Of a stretch of DNA of 64,000 nucleotides, positions 34,184 to 42,163 are shown in pieces (positions within the stretch are counted from its first letter, which is position 1; the number at the start of each line of letters is the position of its first letter). The notes under the pieces were generated by a model. That model saw nothing but the letters and a program-made list of their open reading frames with translations, ran no database searches and was not told the DNA's origin. The stretch is taken from positions 1 through 64,000 of the forward strand of contig NZ_CAAF010000082.1 in assembly GCF_000359125.1 (NCBI RefSeq), read 5' to 3'. The translations under genes were made by a program, and so were the position numbers. This stretch comes from Mesorhizobium sp. STM 4661. Its GTDB lineage: Bacteria > Pseudomonadota > Alphaproteobacteria > Rhizobiales > Rhizobiaceae.

Positions 34184-34231
34184 ATGGATGTCGCCCAAAG
34201 TGCGAAGCGGTTTTGGGACGACGACATGCAT
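34184..34231 (-). repeat. Composite repeat, module B only (reverse)
   Basis: ATGGATGTCGCCC, core AAGTGCGAAGCGGTTTTGGG and ACGACATGCAT: a lone module B lying between the response-regulator and kinase genes. Confidence 0.8.
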
Positions 34232-34306
34232 AAAGTCGAAAATTGCAAGCGCGGCACTGTGCTTGCGGGCCCCTTGTTGAGTGGCCGCGGATGAGCAAAA
34301 GGGCGA

Positions 34307-35719
34307 ATGGCGACCACGGATCTGGAAGGGCCGGGAGATAACGGCTTGAGCGCACGCGCCACGCGGGCGCTCAAGGCCATGCCGCGCGCCTGGAACCGGT
34401 TCTGGCGTTACGTTGCGCTTTACATGCCCAAGCGGCTCTATGCCCGCTCGCTGATCATCGTCATCGCGCCGATGATCCTGCTGCAGTCTGTCGTCGCCTT
34501 TGTCTTCATGGAACGCCACTGGCAGACGGTTACCCAGCGCCTGTCGCAGGCCACTGTCCGCGACATTGCCGCGATCGTCGACCTGATCGAAACCTATCCG
34601 CGCGACGCCGACTACGCCAATGTCATCCGCATCGCCCAGGATCGCATGCAGTTGAAGGTCGACCTGCTGCCGCCCGACCCGTTGCCGCCGCCCGGTCCAA
34701 AACCTTTCTTCTCGATCCTCGATGAAATCCTCTCGTCCGAGATCACCCGCCAGATCAACCGTCCGTTCTGGATCGATACGGTCGGCAATTCCAACATTGT
34801 CGAGGTCCGCGTCCAGCTCGAGGGCAAGGTGCTGCGTGTTTTCGTGCGCCGCAGCCAGGCCTATGCGTCGAACACCCACATTTTCCTGATCTGGATGGTC
34901 GGCACCTCGCTGGTGCTGCTGATGATCGCCATCCCCTTCCTGCGCAACCAGATCCGGCCGATCCTGACGCTGGCCGAAGCCGCCGAGAGTTTCGGCAAGG
35001 GACGGCCGATGCCGCGCGATTTCCGTCCGCGCGGCGCCGAGGAGGTGCGCCGCGCCGGCTTTGCCTTCATCCAGATGCGCGAGCGCATCGAACGCCAGCT
35101 CGAGCAGCGCACCGCCATGCTGACCGGCGTCAGCCACGATCTCAGAACCATCCTCACCCGCTTCAAGCTGCAGCTCGCGCTGACCGGGACCAAGGCCGAC
35201 ACCGAGGCGCTTGGCCAGGACATCGACGACATGCAGTCGATGCTGGAAGGCTATCTCGCCTTTGCCCGCGGCGAGGCGACGGAGGACACCGGCCGTTTCG
35301 ATCTCGAGGCCTATTTCGAGAAGCTCGGCGAGGAGGCCACGCTGCGCAAGCGCAAACTGTCGACCACGCTTGCCGGCGATCCGCACGTGCATGTGCGGCC
35401 GCGCGCCTTCGCCCGGTTGCTGTCCAACGTCGTCGGCAACGCCTTCCGCTACGCCCAGACGGTGGAGATCAAAGCCAACCATGGCCGCGGCTCGCTGCTC
35501 GTCACCATCGACGATGACGGTCCGGGCATTCCGCCCCAGAAACGCGAGGAGGTGTTCAAGCCGTTCGTGCGGCTTGACGAGGCCCGCAACCTCGACGCCA
35601 GCGGCACCGGGCTTGGCCTCGCCATAGCACGCGACATAGTCCGCAGCCACGGCGGCGACATCATGCTGGACGACAGCCCGCTCGGCGGCTTGCGTGCCGT
35701 CATCAAGGTGCCGGCCTGA
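34307..35719 (+). CDS. Sensor histidine kinase (EnvZ-like)
   Basis: A 470-residue membrane kinase. TM1 is at about 47-68 (SLIIVIAPMILLQSVVAFVFM), then a periplasmic domain of about 125 residues with a Pro-rich loop (LLPPDPLPPPGPKP). TM2 is near 195-213, then HAMP. The phosphoacceptor is H277 in GVSHDLRTILTRF; N-box NVVGNAFRYA, G1 DDDGPGIPP and G2 GTGLGLAIA are intact. It likely phosphorylates the PetR-like regulator just upstream. The signal is unknown. Confidence 0.92.
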   Translation: MATTDLEGPGDNGLSARATRALKAMPRAWNRFWRYVALYMPKRLYARSLIIVIAPMILLQSVVAFVFMERHWQTVTQRLSQATVRDIAAIVDLIETYPRDADYANVIRIAQDRMQLKVDLLPPDPLPPPGPKPFFSILDEILSSEITRQINRPFWIDTVGNSNIVEVRVQLEGKVLRVFVRRSQAYASNTHIFLIWMVGTSLVLLMIAIPFLRNQIRPILTLAEAAESFGKGRPMPRDFRPRGAEEVRRAGFAFIQMRERIERQLEQRTAMLTGVSHDLRTILTRFKLQLALTGTKADTEALGQDIDDMQSMLEGYLAFARGEATEDTGRFDLEAYFEKLGEEATLRKRKLSTTLAGDPHVHVRPRAFARLLSNVVGNAFRYAQTVEIKANHGRGSLLVTIDDDGPGIPPQKREEVFKPFVRLDEARNLDASGTGLGLAIARDIVRSHGGDIMLDDSPLGGLRAVIKVPA

Positions 35720-35950
35720 CCTGCCCGGCGGCATTCCAGAGCGTGCTTGCGGGTCACGCTTTCATCGGCCCGTCATGAAACCATGCTGAAGAGCGCGCAT
35801 GAAGCGCGCGACCTCTATCGATTCGGCCCCTCGGCATCGATTCGACCCCGTGCCCGCCCGGGTGCGCTGGAGCGAAGCGAGAGCCGCGGCCTGGTCGCCA
35901 TTCAGGCATCGCGGCAAGGCAACCGACGACTTCCTGGGCAAGGGGCCGCC

Positions 35951-36973
35951 ATGCGCATCCTGATGGTCACCGACGCCTGGCGCCCGCAAGTCAATGGTGT
36001 CGTCCACACGCTGGAGCGGCTTTCCGAGACCCTGAAATCCTTCGACGTCGAAACGGACTTCCTGACCCCGAACATCTTCCGCACCTTGCCCTTGCCGACC
36101 TACCCCGACATCAGGCTGGCGCTGACGACGCCGGGCCATGTCGCGCGCCTGATTGCCGAGCGCAAGGCGGATCATATCCACATCGTCACCGAAGGCCCGC
36201 TCGGCATCATGGCGCGCCGCTACTGCCGCAATACGGGCCGGCCGTTCACGACGAGCTATCACACGCGCTTTCCCGAATATCTGAGCGCGCGGCTGCCCGT
36301 GCCGGAAGCCTGGGCCTACCGCTGGCTTCGCGATTTCCACAATTCCGGGCAAGGCACGCTGGTCGCCACCCAGTCGCTGGCCGACGATCTTGCCGCGCGC
36401 GGCTTCACCAAGCTGAGGCCATGGACGCGCGGCGTCGACACCGACCATTTCCGCCCGGACAAGAGGAAGGATCTGGGTCTCGAGGGACCGATCTTCCTCT
36501 GCGTCGGCCGTGTCGCGATCGAAAAGAATTTGAGCGCTTTCCTCGACCTCGAATTGCCGGGCAGCAAGGTGATCGTCGGCGAAGGCCCGGAACTGGCCAA
36601 GCTCAAGGCCAGATATCCCGATGCCCACTTCTTCGGTCACCGGCCGAACGACGAACTGGCCGAAATCTATGCCTCGGCCGATGTCTTCGTCTTCCCCAGC
36701 CGCACCGACACCTTCGGCAACGTCATCATCGAGGCGCTGGCCAGTGGCACGCCGGTCGCCGCATATCCGGTCACCGGCCCCATCGACATTGTCGGCGACG
36801 GCATTGGCGGCGCGGTAGCGGACGATTTGCGGCAGGCAGCACTTGCCGCCCTTCACGTCGACCGTGCCGAGGCACGCCAGCGCGCGATGCGCTATAGCTG
36901 GAAAGCCTGCGCGGAAATGTTTCTCGACACGGTCGAGGAAGCACTGGGCACGACGCGGAAGCTCGCTGCCTGA
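35951..36973 (+). CDS. GT4 family glycosyltransferase
   Basis: A 340-residue GT-B glycosyltransferase. N-terminal motif MRILMVTDAWRPQVNGVVHTL, TSYHTRFPEYL, then the C-terminal donor-binding part: FLCVGRVAIEKNLSAFL, VIVGEGPELAKL, FVFPSRTDTFGNVIIEALASGTPVAA with the E-x7-E signature. Its likeness to MgtA and sulfolipid/glycolipid synthases suggests transfer of a sugar to a membrane lipid; donor and acceptor are unknown. I start at 35951 because the fold begins there; the frame is open to 35747. Confidence 0.88.
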   Translation: MRILMVTDAWRPQVNGVVHTLERLSETLKSFDVETDFLTPNIFRTLPLPTYPDIRLALTTPGHVARLIAERKADHIHIVTEGPLGIMARRYCRNTGRPFTTSYHTRFPEYLSARLPVPEAWAYRWLRDFHNSGQGTLVATQSLADDLAARGFTKLRPWTRGVDTDHFRPDKRKDLGLEGPIFLCVGRVAIEKNLSAFLDLELPGSKVIVGEGPELAKLKARYPDAHFFGHRPNDELAEIYASADVFVFPSRTDTFGNVIIEALASGTPVAAYPVTGPIDIVGDGIGGAVADDLRQAALAALHVDRAEARQRAMRYSWKACAEMFLDTVEEALGTTRKLAA

Positions 36974-36982
36974 TGGGCCTCT

Positions 36983-37342
36983 TTAAAACAACCTGCCGCC
37001 GTCCGGCACCTTGCGCTCTATGGCGCCGAGCACGACGGCGCCCTCTTCGTCGGGAAAGCCTAGCGTCAGCACTTCCGACATGAACGGCCCGATCTGTCGC
37101 GGCGGGAAATTGACCACCGCGAACACCTGCCGGCCGATCAGCGTCTCGGGCGCATAATATTTGGTGATCTGCGCCGACGATTTCTTCACCCCGATGTCGG
37201 CGCCGAAATCGATCTTCAGCTTGAACGCCGGCTTGCGTGCCTCTGGGAACGGCTCGGCCTCGACGATCGTGCCGGCGCGGATATCGACACGGTCGAAATC
37301 GGCGAAGCTGATCTCGGGCTTGCGCTGGCTGCTGGAACTCAT
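36983..37342 (-). CDS. csaA: tRNA-binding protein CsaA-like
   Basis: A 119-residue OB-fold protein of the CsaA/Trbp111 type: FDRVDIRAGTIVEAEPFPEARKPAFKLKIDFG, KKSSAQITKYY, VFAVVNFPPRQIGPFMSEVLTLG. Family members bind tRNA and have been reported to have chaperone- or export-related activity. It is six bases after the YbjN-like gene on the same strand, so they are cotranscribed. Length is normal. Confidence 0.9.
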   Translation of the reverse strand: MSSSSQRKPEISFADFDRVDIRAGTIVEAEPFPEARKPAFKLKIDFGADIGVKKSSAQITKYYAPETLIGRQVFAVVNFPPRQIGPFMSEVLTLGFPDEEGAVVLGAIERKVPDGGRLF

Positions 37343-37348
37343 CGAGGA

Positions 37349-37849
37349 TCAGGCGTTTCCGTAGGTCTCGAACAGGACGCCGGCCAGCGCGTCCTTGGCC
37401 GAGGTTCCCGACCAGACGACGAATTGGAAGGACTGGAAATAGCATTCGCAGGCCTCTAGCGCCGACGACAGCAGCACCTCGACCTGCTGGCTCGACGGCT
37501 CGACCCCACCCGCAAGCAGCAGCGACTGGCGGAACATGATCGCGCCTTCCTGCTCCCAGAGGTCGAAATGGCCGAACAGCATCTGCTCGTTGATCAGCGA
37601 CAAGAGCCGCATCACTTCGAGCGCGCGGGCCTCCGGCACCTTGATGTCGAAGGCGCAGGCCAGATGCAGCGCCTCGAAATCCTCCATCCAGGAAAATGAG
37701 ACGTGGTAATCGGTCCAGCTTCCCGCAACCGAGATCGAAATCTCGTCGTCGCCGGCCCGTTCGAAGGACCAGTCATTGTTGTGGGCCACCTGCTCGATGA
37801 CATCCACCGGGTGGATTTCGCGCGAGAATTCGAGTTCGAGAAGTTCCAT
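37349..37849 (-). CDS. YbjN domain-containing protein
   Basis: A 166-residue soluble protein of the YbjN family (type III secretion chaperone-like fold): HPVDVIEQVAHNNDWSFERAGDDEISISVAGSW, then SFSWMEDFEALHLACAFDIKVP and LLSLINEQMLFGHFDLWEQEGAIMFRQSLLL, all typical. The start at 37849 has AGGAAG nine bases upstream; the open frame to 38098 is not natural. YbjN proteins influence stress and motility phenotypes in enterobacteria; the molecular role is unclear. It pairs with csaA downstream. Confidence 0.85.
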   Translation of the reverse strand: MELLELEFSREIHPVDVIEQVAHNNDWSFERAGDDEISISVAGSWTDYHVSFSWMEDFEALHLACAFDIKVPEARALEVMRLLSLINEQMLFGHFDLWEQEGAIMFRQSLLLAGGVEPSSQQVEVLLSSALEACECYFQSFQFVVWSGTSAKDALAGVLFETYGNA

Positions 37850-38176
37850 GGAATGCTTCCTGTCGTTCAGGGGAGCGCCACACGCTCCGCGGGGCACACT
37901 CGACGAACAATTCTGTCTAGAACTCGGACGGCCAGGACTTCTCAACGCAAAGACCCCTGACCGGACCCCACCGCCCGGCGCATGACCCTGCTCCGAATCA
38001 TGCAACAAATTCAGTCTATTGATCGGGAGTCGCCTGACCAGCCCAATTTTTCGCACTGCGTTATCAGCATGTGGAAAGGCACTGTCACAAAGATTCACGC
38101 AATGCCGGTAAGCGATTCACGACAAAGCGCTTTTTGCGATTGCGCTTTGTGGAAAAGTTTAACGAATATTTTTTGA
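37850..38176. other. Intergenic region between ybjN-like and ubiK
   Basis: Promoter region of the ybjN-csaA unit. The ubiK-proximal half holds a hairpin (ACAAAGCGC 38122-38130, GCGCTTTGT 38142-38150). The rest has no gene and no copy of the repeat families. Confidence 0.5.
38122..38150 (-). terminator. Perfect nine-pair hairpin after ubiK
   Basis: ACAAAGCGC pairs exactly with GCGCTTTGT around 11 bases. It lies 27 bases beyond the ubiK stop on the minus strand, but the following bases are not T-rich, so a terminator role is uncertain. Confidence 0.5.
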
Positions 38177-38479
38177 TTATTTTTTTGGACGCGGCTTGGC
38201 CGCGGTCGCAGGCGCGGCCTGTCCGGTCAATTCGGCCAGTTTGGCTTCGAGCGCTTCGATGCGGGCAGCGAGGCGGGTGTTTTCTTCCCTGGCCTTCGCC
38301 GCCATGTCGCGGGCAGCCTCGAACTCCTCGCGCTGCACCACCTCCATGGAGTTGAGAATGCGCTCGGCCTGCCCCTTGAAGGCGGTCTCCACTTCGCGCC
38401 GCACCCCCTGCGCGGCACCCGCGGCGTCGGTCATCAGCTTGGCGAATTCATCGAGAATGCGGTTCGGTCCGGTCGACAT
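38177..38479 (-). CDS. ubiK: Accessory factor UbiK family protein
   Basis: A 100-residue protein: N-terminal amphipathic helix (ILDEFAKLMTDAAGAAQGVRREVETAFKGQ), RILNSMEVVQREEFEAARDMAAKAREENTRLAARIEALEAKLAEL coiled coil, and a Lys/Pro tail. This is the UbiK/YqiC (BMFP) pattern; UbiK assists the soluble ubiquinone-synthesis complex with lipid. Start 38479 has AGGAT nine bases upstream. Confidence 0.85.
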   Translation of the reverse strand: MSTGPNRILDEFAKLMTDAAGAAQGVRREVETAFKGQAERILNSMEVVQREEFEAARDMAAKAREENTRLAARIEALEAKLAELTGQAAPATAAKPRPKK

Positions 38480-38644
38480 GGCAAATCCTCGCTTGCTGGA
38501 ATTGACGTAGTGGCGCGCGGCGCCGAATGCAAGAACGTTGAAACCCGGTGGCATCGGCCGTCCATGCAATTTTGGCGCGTTGAGCTACCGGCGCGCCAGA
38601 TCAATAACTATTATTGTAACGGAAGAGACATCAGGAGCATTGTC

Positions 38645-38905
38645 ATGGCCATCAGCGCGGATTTGGGCAACCGTTTGGAGGATGTCGTAAACCAGCTTGT
38701 CAGCACGGGCCGCTACAATTCGAAGAGCGAAGTGCTGCGCGAGGGCGTGCGCCTTGTGGAAGAGCGTGAGAAGCGCCTCGCCGTCCTCGATGCGGCCCTC
38801 GCCAAAGGCATTTCGGATGCCGATGCCGGCCGGGTCAAGCCCGGCGACGAGGTTCTGGACAGGCTTGAGGTCAAATACAACGCAATGGCAGAGAGGACCA
38901 AGTGA
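38645..38905 (+). CDS. ParD-like antitoxin
   Basis: An 86-residue type II antitoxin of the ParD/CC2985 type. The N-terminal ribbon-helix-helix reads MAISADLGNRLEDVVNQLVSTGRYNSKSEVLREGVRLVEERE. The C-terminal toxin-binding tail is GISDADAGRVKPGDEVLDRL. Its stop overlaps a GTG (38902) that begins the normal ParE N-terminus, but the toxin is cut short (next entry). GAGACATCAGGAG is upstream. Confidence 0.87.
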   Translation: MAISADLGNRLEDVVNQLVSTGRYNSKSEVLREGVRLVEEREKRLAVLDAALAKGISDADAGRVKPGDEVLDRLEVKYNAMAERTK

Positions 38906-38931
38906 AGCGGCTGGTCTTCACAGACCAGTCG
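38902..38931 (+). pseudogene. ParE toxin remnant (N-terminus only)
   Basis: GTG overlapping the ParD stop (GTGA) begins MKRLVFTDQS, the typical ParE start. After ten codons the resemblance ends and unrelated sequence leads into a DUF4415 gene. Nothing of the ParE helical core or C-terminal basic residues remains, so no toxin is made. Confidence 0.65.
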
Positions 38932-38995
38932 CCTATTGTGGTGCTTTCGTCGCGACTTGCGTCAAGCACGAGTCGCTCTCAGTCAGGGTCAACCA

Positions 38996-39235
38996 ATGGC
39001 AACGCCCCCGCGCCGACCGACAAATCCGATGGCAGCTGCCGAAGCTGCCTTTAAGCCGATCAAGAAACCGGCAGCCCCAATTCGCGAACCCTCGGCCGCG
39101 CCCAATGTCAGAGAGCTCGTTTCGATTAGGATCGATCGAGCCGTGCTGGACCACTTCCAGGAAGATGGTCCGGGCTGGCAGGACAGGATCAACGACGCTC
39201 TAAGGCAAATGGTCGACGGCAAGCGTCAGGGTTGA
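38996..39235 (+). CDS. BrnA/DUF4415-like antitoxin, orphan
   Basis: A 79-residue protein with a Pro/Ala-rich N-terminal half (tRNA-like basic, KPIKKPAAPIREPSAAP). Its C-terminal ribbon-helix-helix (RELVSIRIDRAVLDHFQEDGPGWQDRINDALRQMV) matches the DUF4415/BrnA antitoxin family. The usual BrnT toxin gene just upstream is absent; the space holds the ParE remnant. It may still bind DNA. The start at 38996 is likely but has a weak ribosome site (CAGGGTC). Confidence 0.7.
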   Translation: MATPPRRPTNPMAAAEAAFKPIKKPAAPIREPSAAPNVRELVSIRIDRAVLDHFQEDGPGWQDRINDALRQMVDGKRQG

Positions 39236-39340
39236 GCCCCTCCGTCTGTGGCGATGAAGGCAACCACCAACTTGCCTTGACCCTGCCAAAACCCTGCCGC
39301 ATGGTCCGCGCCCGAACGCGATCGCAACCGGAGATCCCTG

Positions 39341-40195
39341 TTGAGCCAAAATCTTATGCTGCCGCTGGCTGCCCTGCCTTTCCCCAATATCGACCCGGTC
39401 ATCGTCCAGATCGGCCCGCTGGCGGTGCATTGGTATGGCGTTGGCTACATCGTCGGCATTCTTTTCGCCTGGTGGTACGCCAAGCGGCTCGTCACCAACA
39501 AAAGGCTCTGGCCCGACGGCACCTTGCCGATGAAGCCCGAGGATCTCGACGACTTCATCGTCTGGGCGGCCATCGGCGTCGTGCTTGGCGGCCGCACCGG
39601 CTACGTGCTGTTTTACGACCTGCCGCGCTACATCGCCCAACCGCTGGATATCTTTGCCGTCTGGCAGGGCGGCATGTCGTTTCATGGCGGCCTGCTCGGC
39701 GTCATTCTCGCCATGACGCTGTTCTCCCGGTCGCGCGGCATCAGCACATGGTCGCTGTTCGACGTGGTGGCGGCCGGCGTCCCGGTCGGCCTCGGCCTTG
39801 TCCGCGTCGCGAATTTCATCAATTCCGAACTGTGGGGCAGACCGACCGACGTTCCATGGGCGGTCGAATTCCCCAATGGCGGGCCATTTTCGCGCCATCC
39901 GAGCCAGATCTATGAGGCGTTGCTCGAAGGCCTGGTGCTGTTCCTGGTCCTGCGCGTCCTCACCCATTCCAGGCTCAAGCTGAAGACGCCGCGCTTTGTC
40001 GGCGGCGCCTTCATTTGCGGCTACGGTCTCTCGCGCATCTTCGTCGAATTCTTCCGCGAGCCCGATCGGCAGCTTGGCTATCTCCTCGGCACCGGATGGC
40101 TGACCATGGGCATGGTGCTGTCGCTGCCGATGGTCCTTGCCGGCATCTGGGCGATGGCCACCGCTAAACCGGTGACACAGCCGCAGCCTGCATGA
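39341..40195 (+). CDS. lgt: Prolipoprotein diacylglyceryl transferase
   Basis: A 284-residue inner-membrane enzyme that adds diacylglycerol from phosphatidylglycerol to the lipobox cysteine of prolipoproteins. Seven membrane helices and the Lgt motifs are visible: WYGVGYIVGIL, GGRTGYVLFYDL, WQGGMSFHGGLLG (catalytic His-Gly-Gly), RVANFINSELWGRPT and RHPSQIYEALLEG. The start is TTG at 39341 with GGAGA eight bases before it; ATG 39356 is the alternative. The next start overlaps its stop (ATGA). Confidence 0.96.
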   Translation: MSQNLMLPLAALPFPNIDPVIVQIGPLAVHWYGVGYIVGILFAWWYAKRLVTNKRLWPDGTLPMKPEDLDDFIVWAAIGVVLGGRTGYVLFYDLPRYIAQPLDIFAVWQGGMSFHGGLLGVILAMTLFSRSRGISTWSLFDVVAAGVPVGLGLVRVANFINSELWGRPTDVPWAVEFPNGGPFSRHPSQIYEALLEGLVLFLVLRVLTHSRLKLKTPRFVGGAFICGYGLSRIFVEFFREPDRQLGYLLGTGWLTMGMVLSLPMVLAGIWAMATAKPVTQPQPA

Positions 40196-41280
40196 CACGG
40201 CTGAAAACCCGCATTGCCGAGCTCATCGATGCGGTAGGTCCCATTCCCGTCAGCGAGTATATGGCGCTTTGCCTGTTCGACCCCGAGGATGGCTATTACA
40301 CGACCCGCGAGCCGTTCGGCGCCGCCGGCGACTTCATCACCGCGCCGGAGATCAGCCAGATGTTCGGCGAGCTGGTCGCCATCTGGCTCTACGAGGCCTG
40401 GCGGGCGACGGGCCGGCCGCTGCCGGTCACCATCGCCGAGATCGGCCCCGGCCGCGGCACGCTGATGAAGGACATGCTGCGCACCCTTTCGCGGCTCGAC
40501 ACGGCGCTGACCGCCGGCGCCGCCTTCGCCATGATCGAGACCAGCCCGCGGCTGACGGGAATCCAGCAGCAGACGCTTGCCGGCACATCGGCCACTATTC
40601 GTTGGCATGAAACCATCGACACGCTGCCGCGGACGCCGCTTCTCATCGTCGGCAACGAATTGTTCGACGCGGTGCCCATACGCCAGTTCGTCCGCGCCGG
40701 CGCAGGCTGGCGCGAACGGATGATCGGGCTCGACGACGCGGGCGGGTTGCGCCTCTTCGCCGGCGCCGGCTCGGTCGATCCGACGCTGCTGCCGGATGAT
40801 GCTGAAAAGGCCCCGCAAGGCGCGATCGTGGAAGTGGCACCGGCCCGCTCTGCCCTGATGGCGGCCATCGCCGGGCGCATATCCAGTCATGGCGGCGCCG
40901 GGCTATTCCCTGACTATGGCCATCTCCAGCCAGGGATCGGCGACACGTTGCAGGCCCTGCGCAAGCATGATCACGAAGATGTGCTGGCCAACCCGGGCGA
41001 GGCCGATCTCACCGCCCATGTCGATTTCGCTGCCCTCGCCGCCATTGTCCGGGCGCATGGCCTCGGTGCCCACCTCGCCACGCAAGGCGAATTCCTGGTG
41101 AGGATGGGGCTTCTCGAACGCGCCGGCCGGCTCGGCGCCAATGCCAATGAGGCGGCCCGCGAAAAGATCGCCGGCGAGGTCGAACGCCTCGCCGGCACGC
41201 AAGCCATGGGCGAGCTCTTCAAGGTGCTGGCCATCCTGCCCGCCGGCGTAGCAGTTCCACCCTTTCCAACGGCGGATTGA
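40192..41280 (+). CDS. midA: SAM-dependent methyltransferase, MidA/NDUFAF7 family
   Basis: A 362-residue methyltransferase. Mitochondrial relatives methylate an arginine of a complex I subunit; the bacterial substrate is not certain. Conserved N-terminal VSEYMALCLFDPEDGYYTTREPFGAAGDFITAPEISQMFGELVAIW, SAM loop IAEIGPGRGTLMKDML, GNELFDAVPIRQF and the C-terminal DYGH and ANPGEADLTAHVDF match the family. It is translationally coupled to lgt. Confidence 0.9.
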   Translation: MTRLKTRIAELIDAVGPIPVSEYMALCLFDPEDGYYTTREPFGAAGDFITAPEISQMFGELVAIWLYEAWRATGRPLPVTIAEIGPGRGTLMKDMLRTLSRLDTALTAGAAFAMIETSPRLTGIQQQTLAGTSATIRWHETIDTLPRTPLLIVGNELFDAVPIRQFVRAGAGWRERMIGLDDAGGLRLFAGAGSVDPTLLPDDAEKAPQGAIVEVAPARSALMAAIAGRISSHGGAGLFPDYGHLQPGIGDTLQALRKHDHEDVLANPGEADLTAHVDFAALAAIVRAHGLGAHLATQGEFLVRMGLLERAGRLGANANEAAREKIAGEVERLAGTQAMGELFKVLAILPAGVAVPPFPTAD

Positions 41281-41368
41281 CTTTTCGCTGTCGCCTCTCC
41301 CACTCTCCGACGACCGTCCACCTTCACTGCCGCTTGACGAAATCGCCCGCACGGACAACAACGCCCGC

Positions 41369-42163
41369 ATGTTGAATCAGAGCAAACCGGATCCTGTTCG
41401 GTCACCCTTGCTGGAAAAGGCGCGGGCGCAAGGCATTCGCCATGGCTATTTCACGCGCGTTGGCGGCGTCTCCGGCGGCATCTATCAGGGTCTCAACATT
41501 GGCACCGGCTCGAGCGACGACCAGACATTGGTCGCGGAGAACCGTCGCCGCGTCGCCGACTGGATGGGCGTGCCGGCCAGCCATCTTTTGACCGCCCACC
41601 AGATCCATTCACCCGACGTCGTCGTCGCCAGGGAGCCTTTTTCCGGCGAGCGGCCCAGGGCCGACGCCATCGTCACCGACCGGCCGGGCATCGCCGTTGG
41701 CGCCTCGACCGCCGATTGCGGACCGGTCCTGTTCGCGGATGCCGAGGCGCGCATCATCGGCGCCGCGCACGCCGGCTGGAAAGGCGCCTTGTCAGGCGTA
41801 TTGGAAAATACCATTGCCGCGATGGAAGGCCTCGGCGCCCGGCGCGAGCGTATTGTCGCGGTTCTCGGCCCTTCCATCGGGCCCGAAAATTACGAGGTCG
41901 GACCGGAATTCATCGCCCGCTTCGTCGAGGCCGATGTCGATAATGCCAGCTATTTCGCGCCCTCGGCGAAATCGGGACATGCAATGTTCGACCTCAATCG
42001 CTACACGGTCGATCGGCTAACCAAGGCCGGCGTGACCGCCGAGGGGCTCGGCCGCTGCACCTACGCCGAGGAGCACCTGTTCTATTCCTACCGGCGCACC
42101 ACGCATCGCAGGGAGCCGGATTACGGGCGGCAGATTTCGGCAATTGTTTTGGAGAATGAGTAA
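41369..42163 (+). CDS. pgeF: Peptidoglycan editing factor PgeF (laccase-domain, YfiH family)
   Basis: A 264-residue protein of the YfiH/RacA-like multicopper-oxidase-domain family, now linked to removal of wrong amino acids from peptidoglycan precursors. Metal-site motifs are present: LLTAHQIHSPDVV (His), STADCGPVLFAD (Cys) and IGAAHAGWKGALSGVLENT (His). The C-terminal region RCTYAEEHLFYSYRRTTHRREPDYGRQISAI is typical. Its end overlaps the start of the M24 gene by one base. Confidence 0.92.
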   Translation: MLNQSKPDPVRSPLLEKARAQGIRHGYFTRVGGVSGGIYQGLNIGTGSSDDQTLVAENRRRVADWMGVPASHLLTAHQIHSPDVVVAREPFSGERPRADAIVTDRPGIAVGASTADCGPVLFADAEARIIGAAHAGWKGALSGVLENTIAAMEGLGARRERIVAVLGPSIGPENYEVGPEFIARFVEADVDNASYFAPSAKSGHAMFDLNRYTVDRLTKAGVTAEGLGRCTYAEEHLFYSYRRTTHRREPDYGRQISAIVLENE

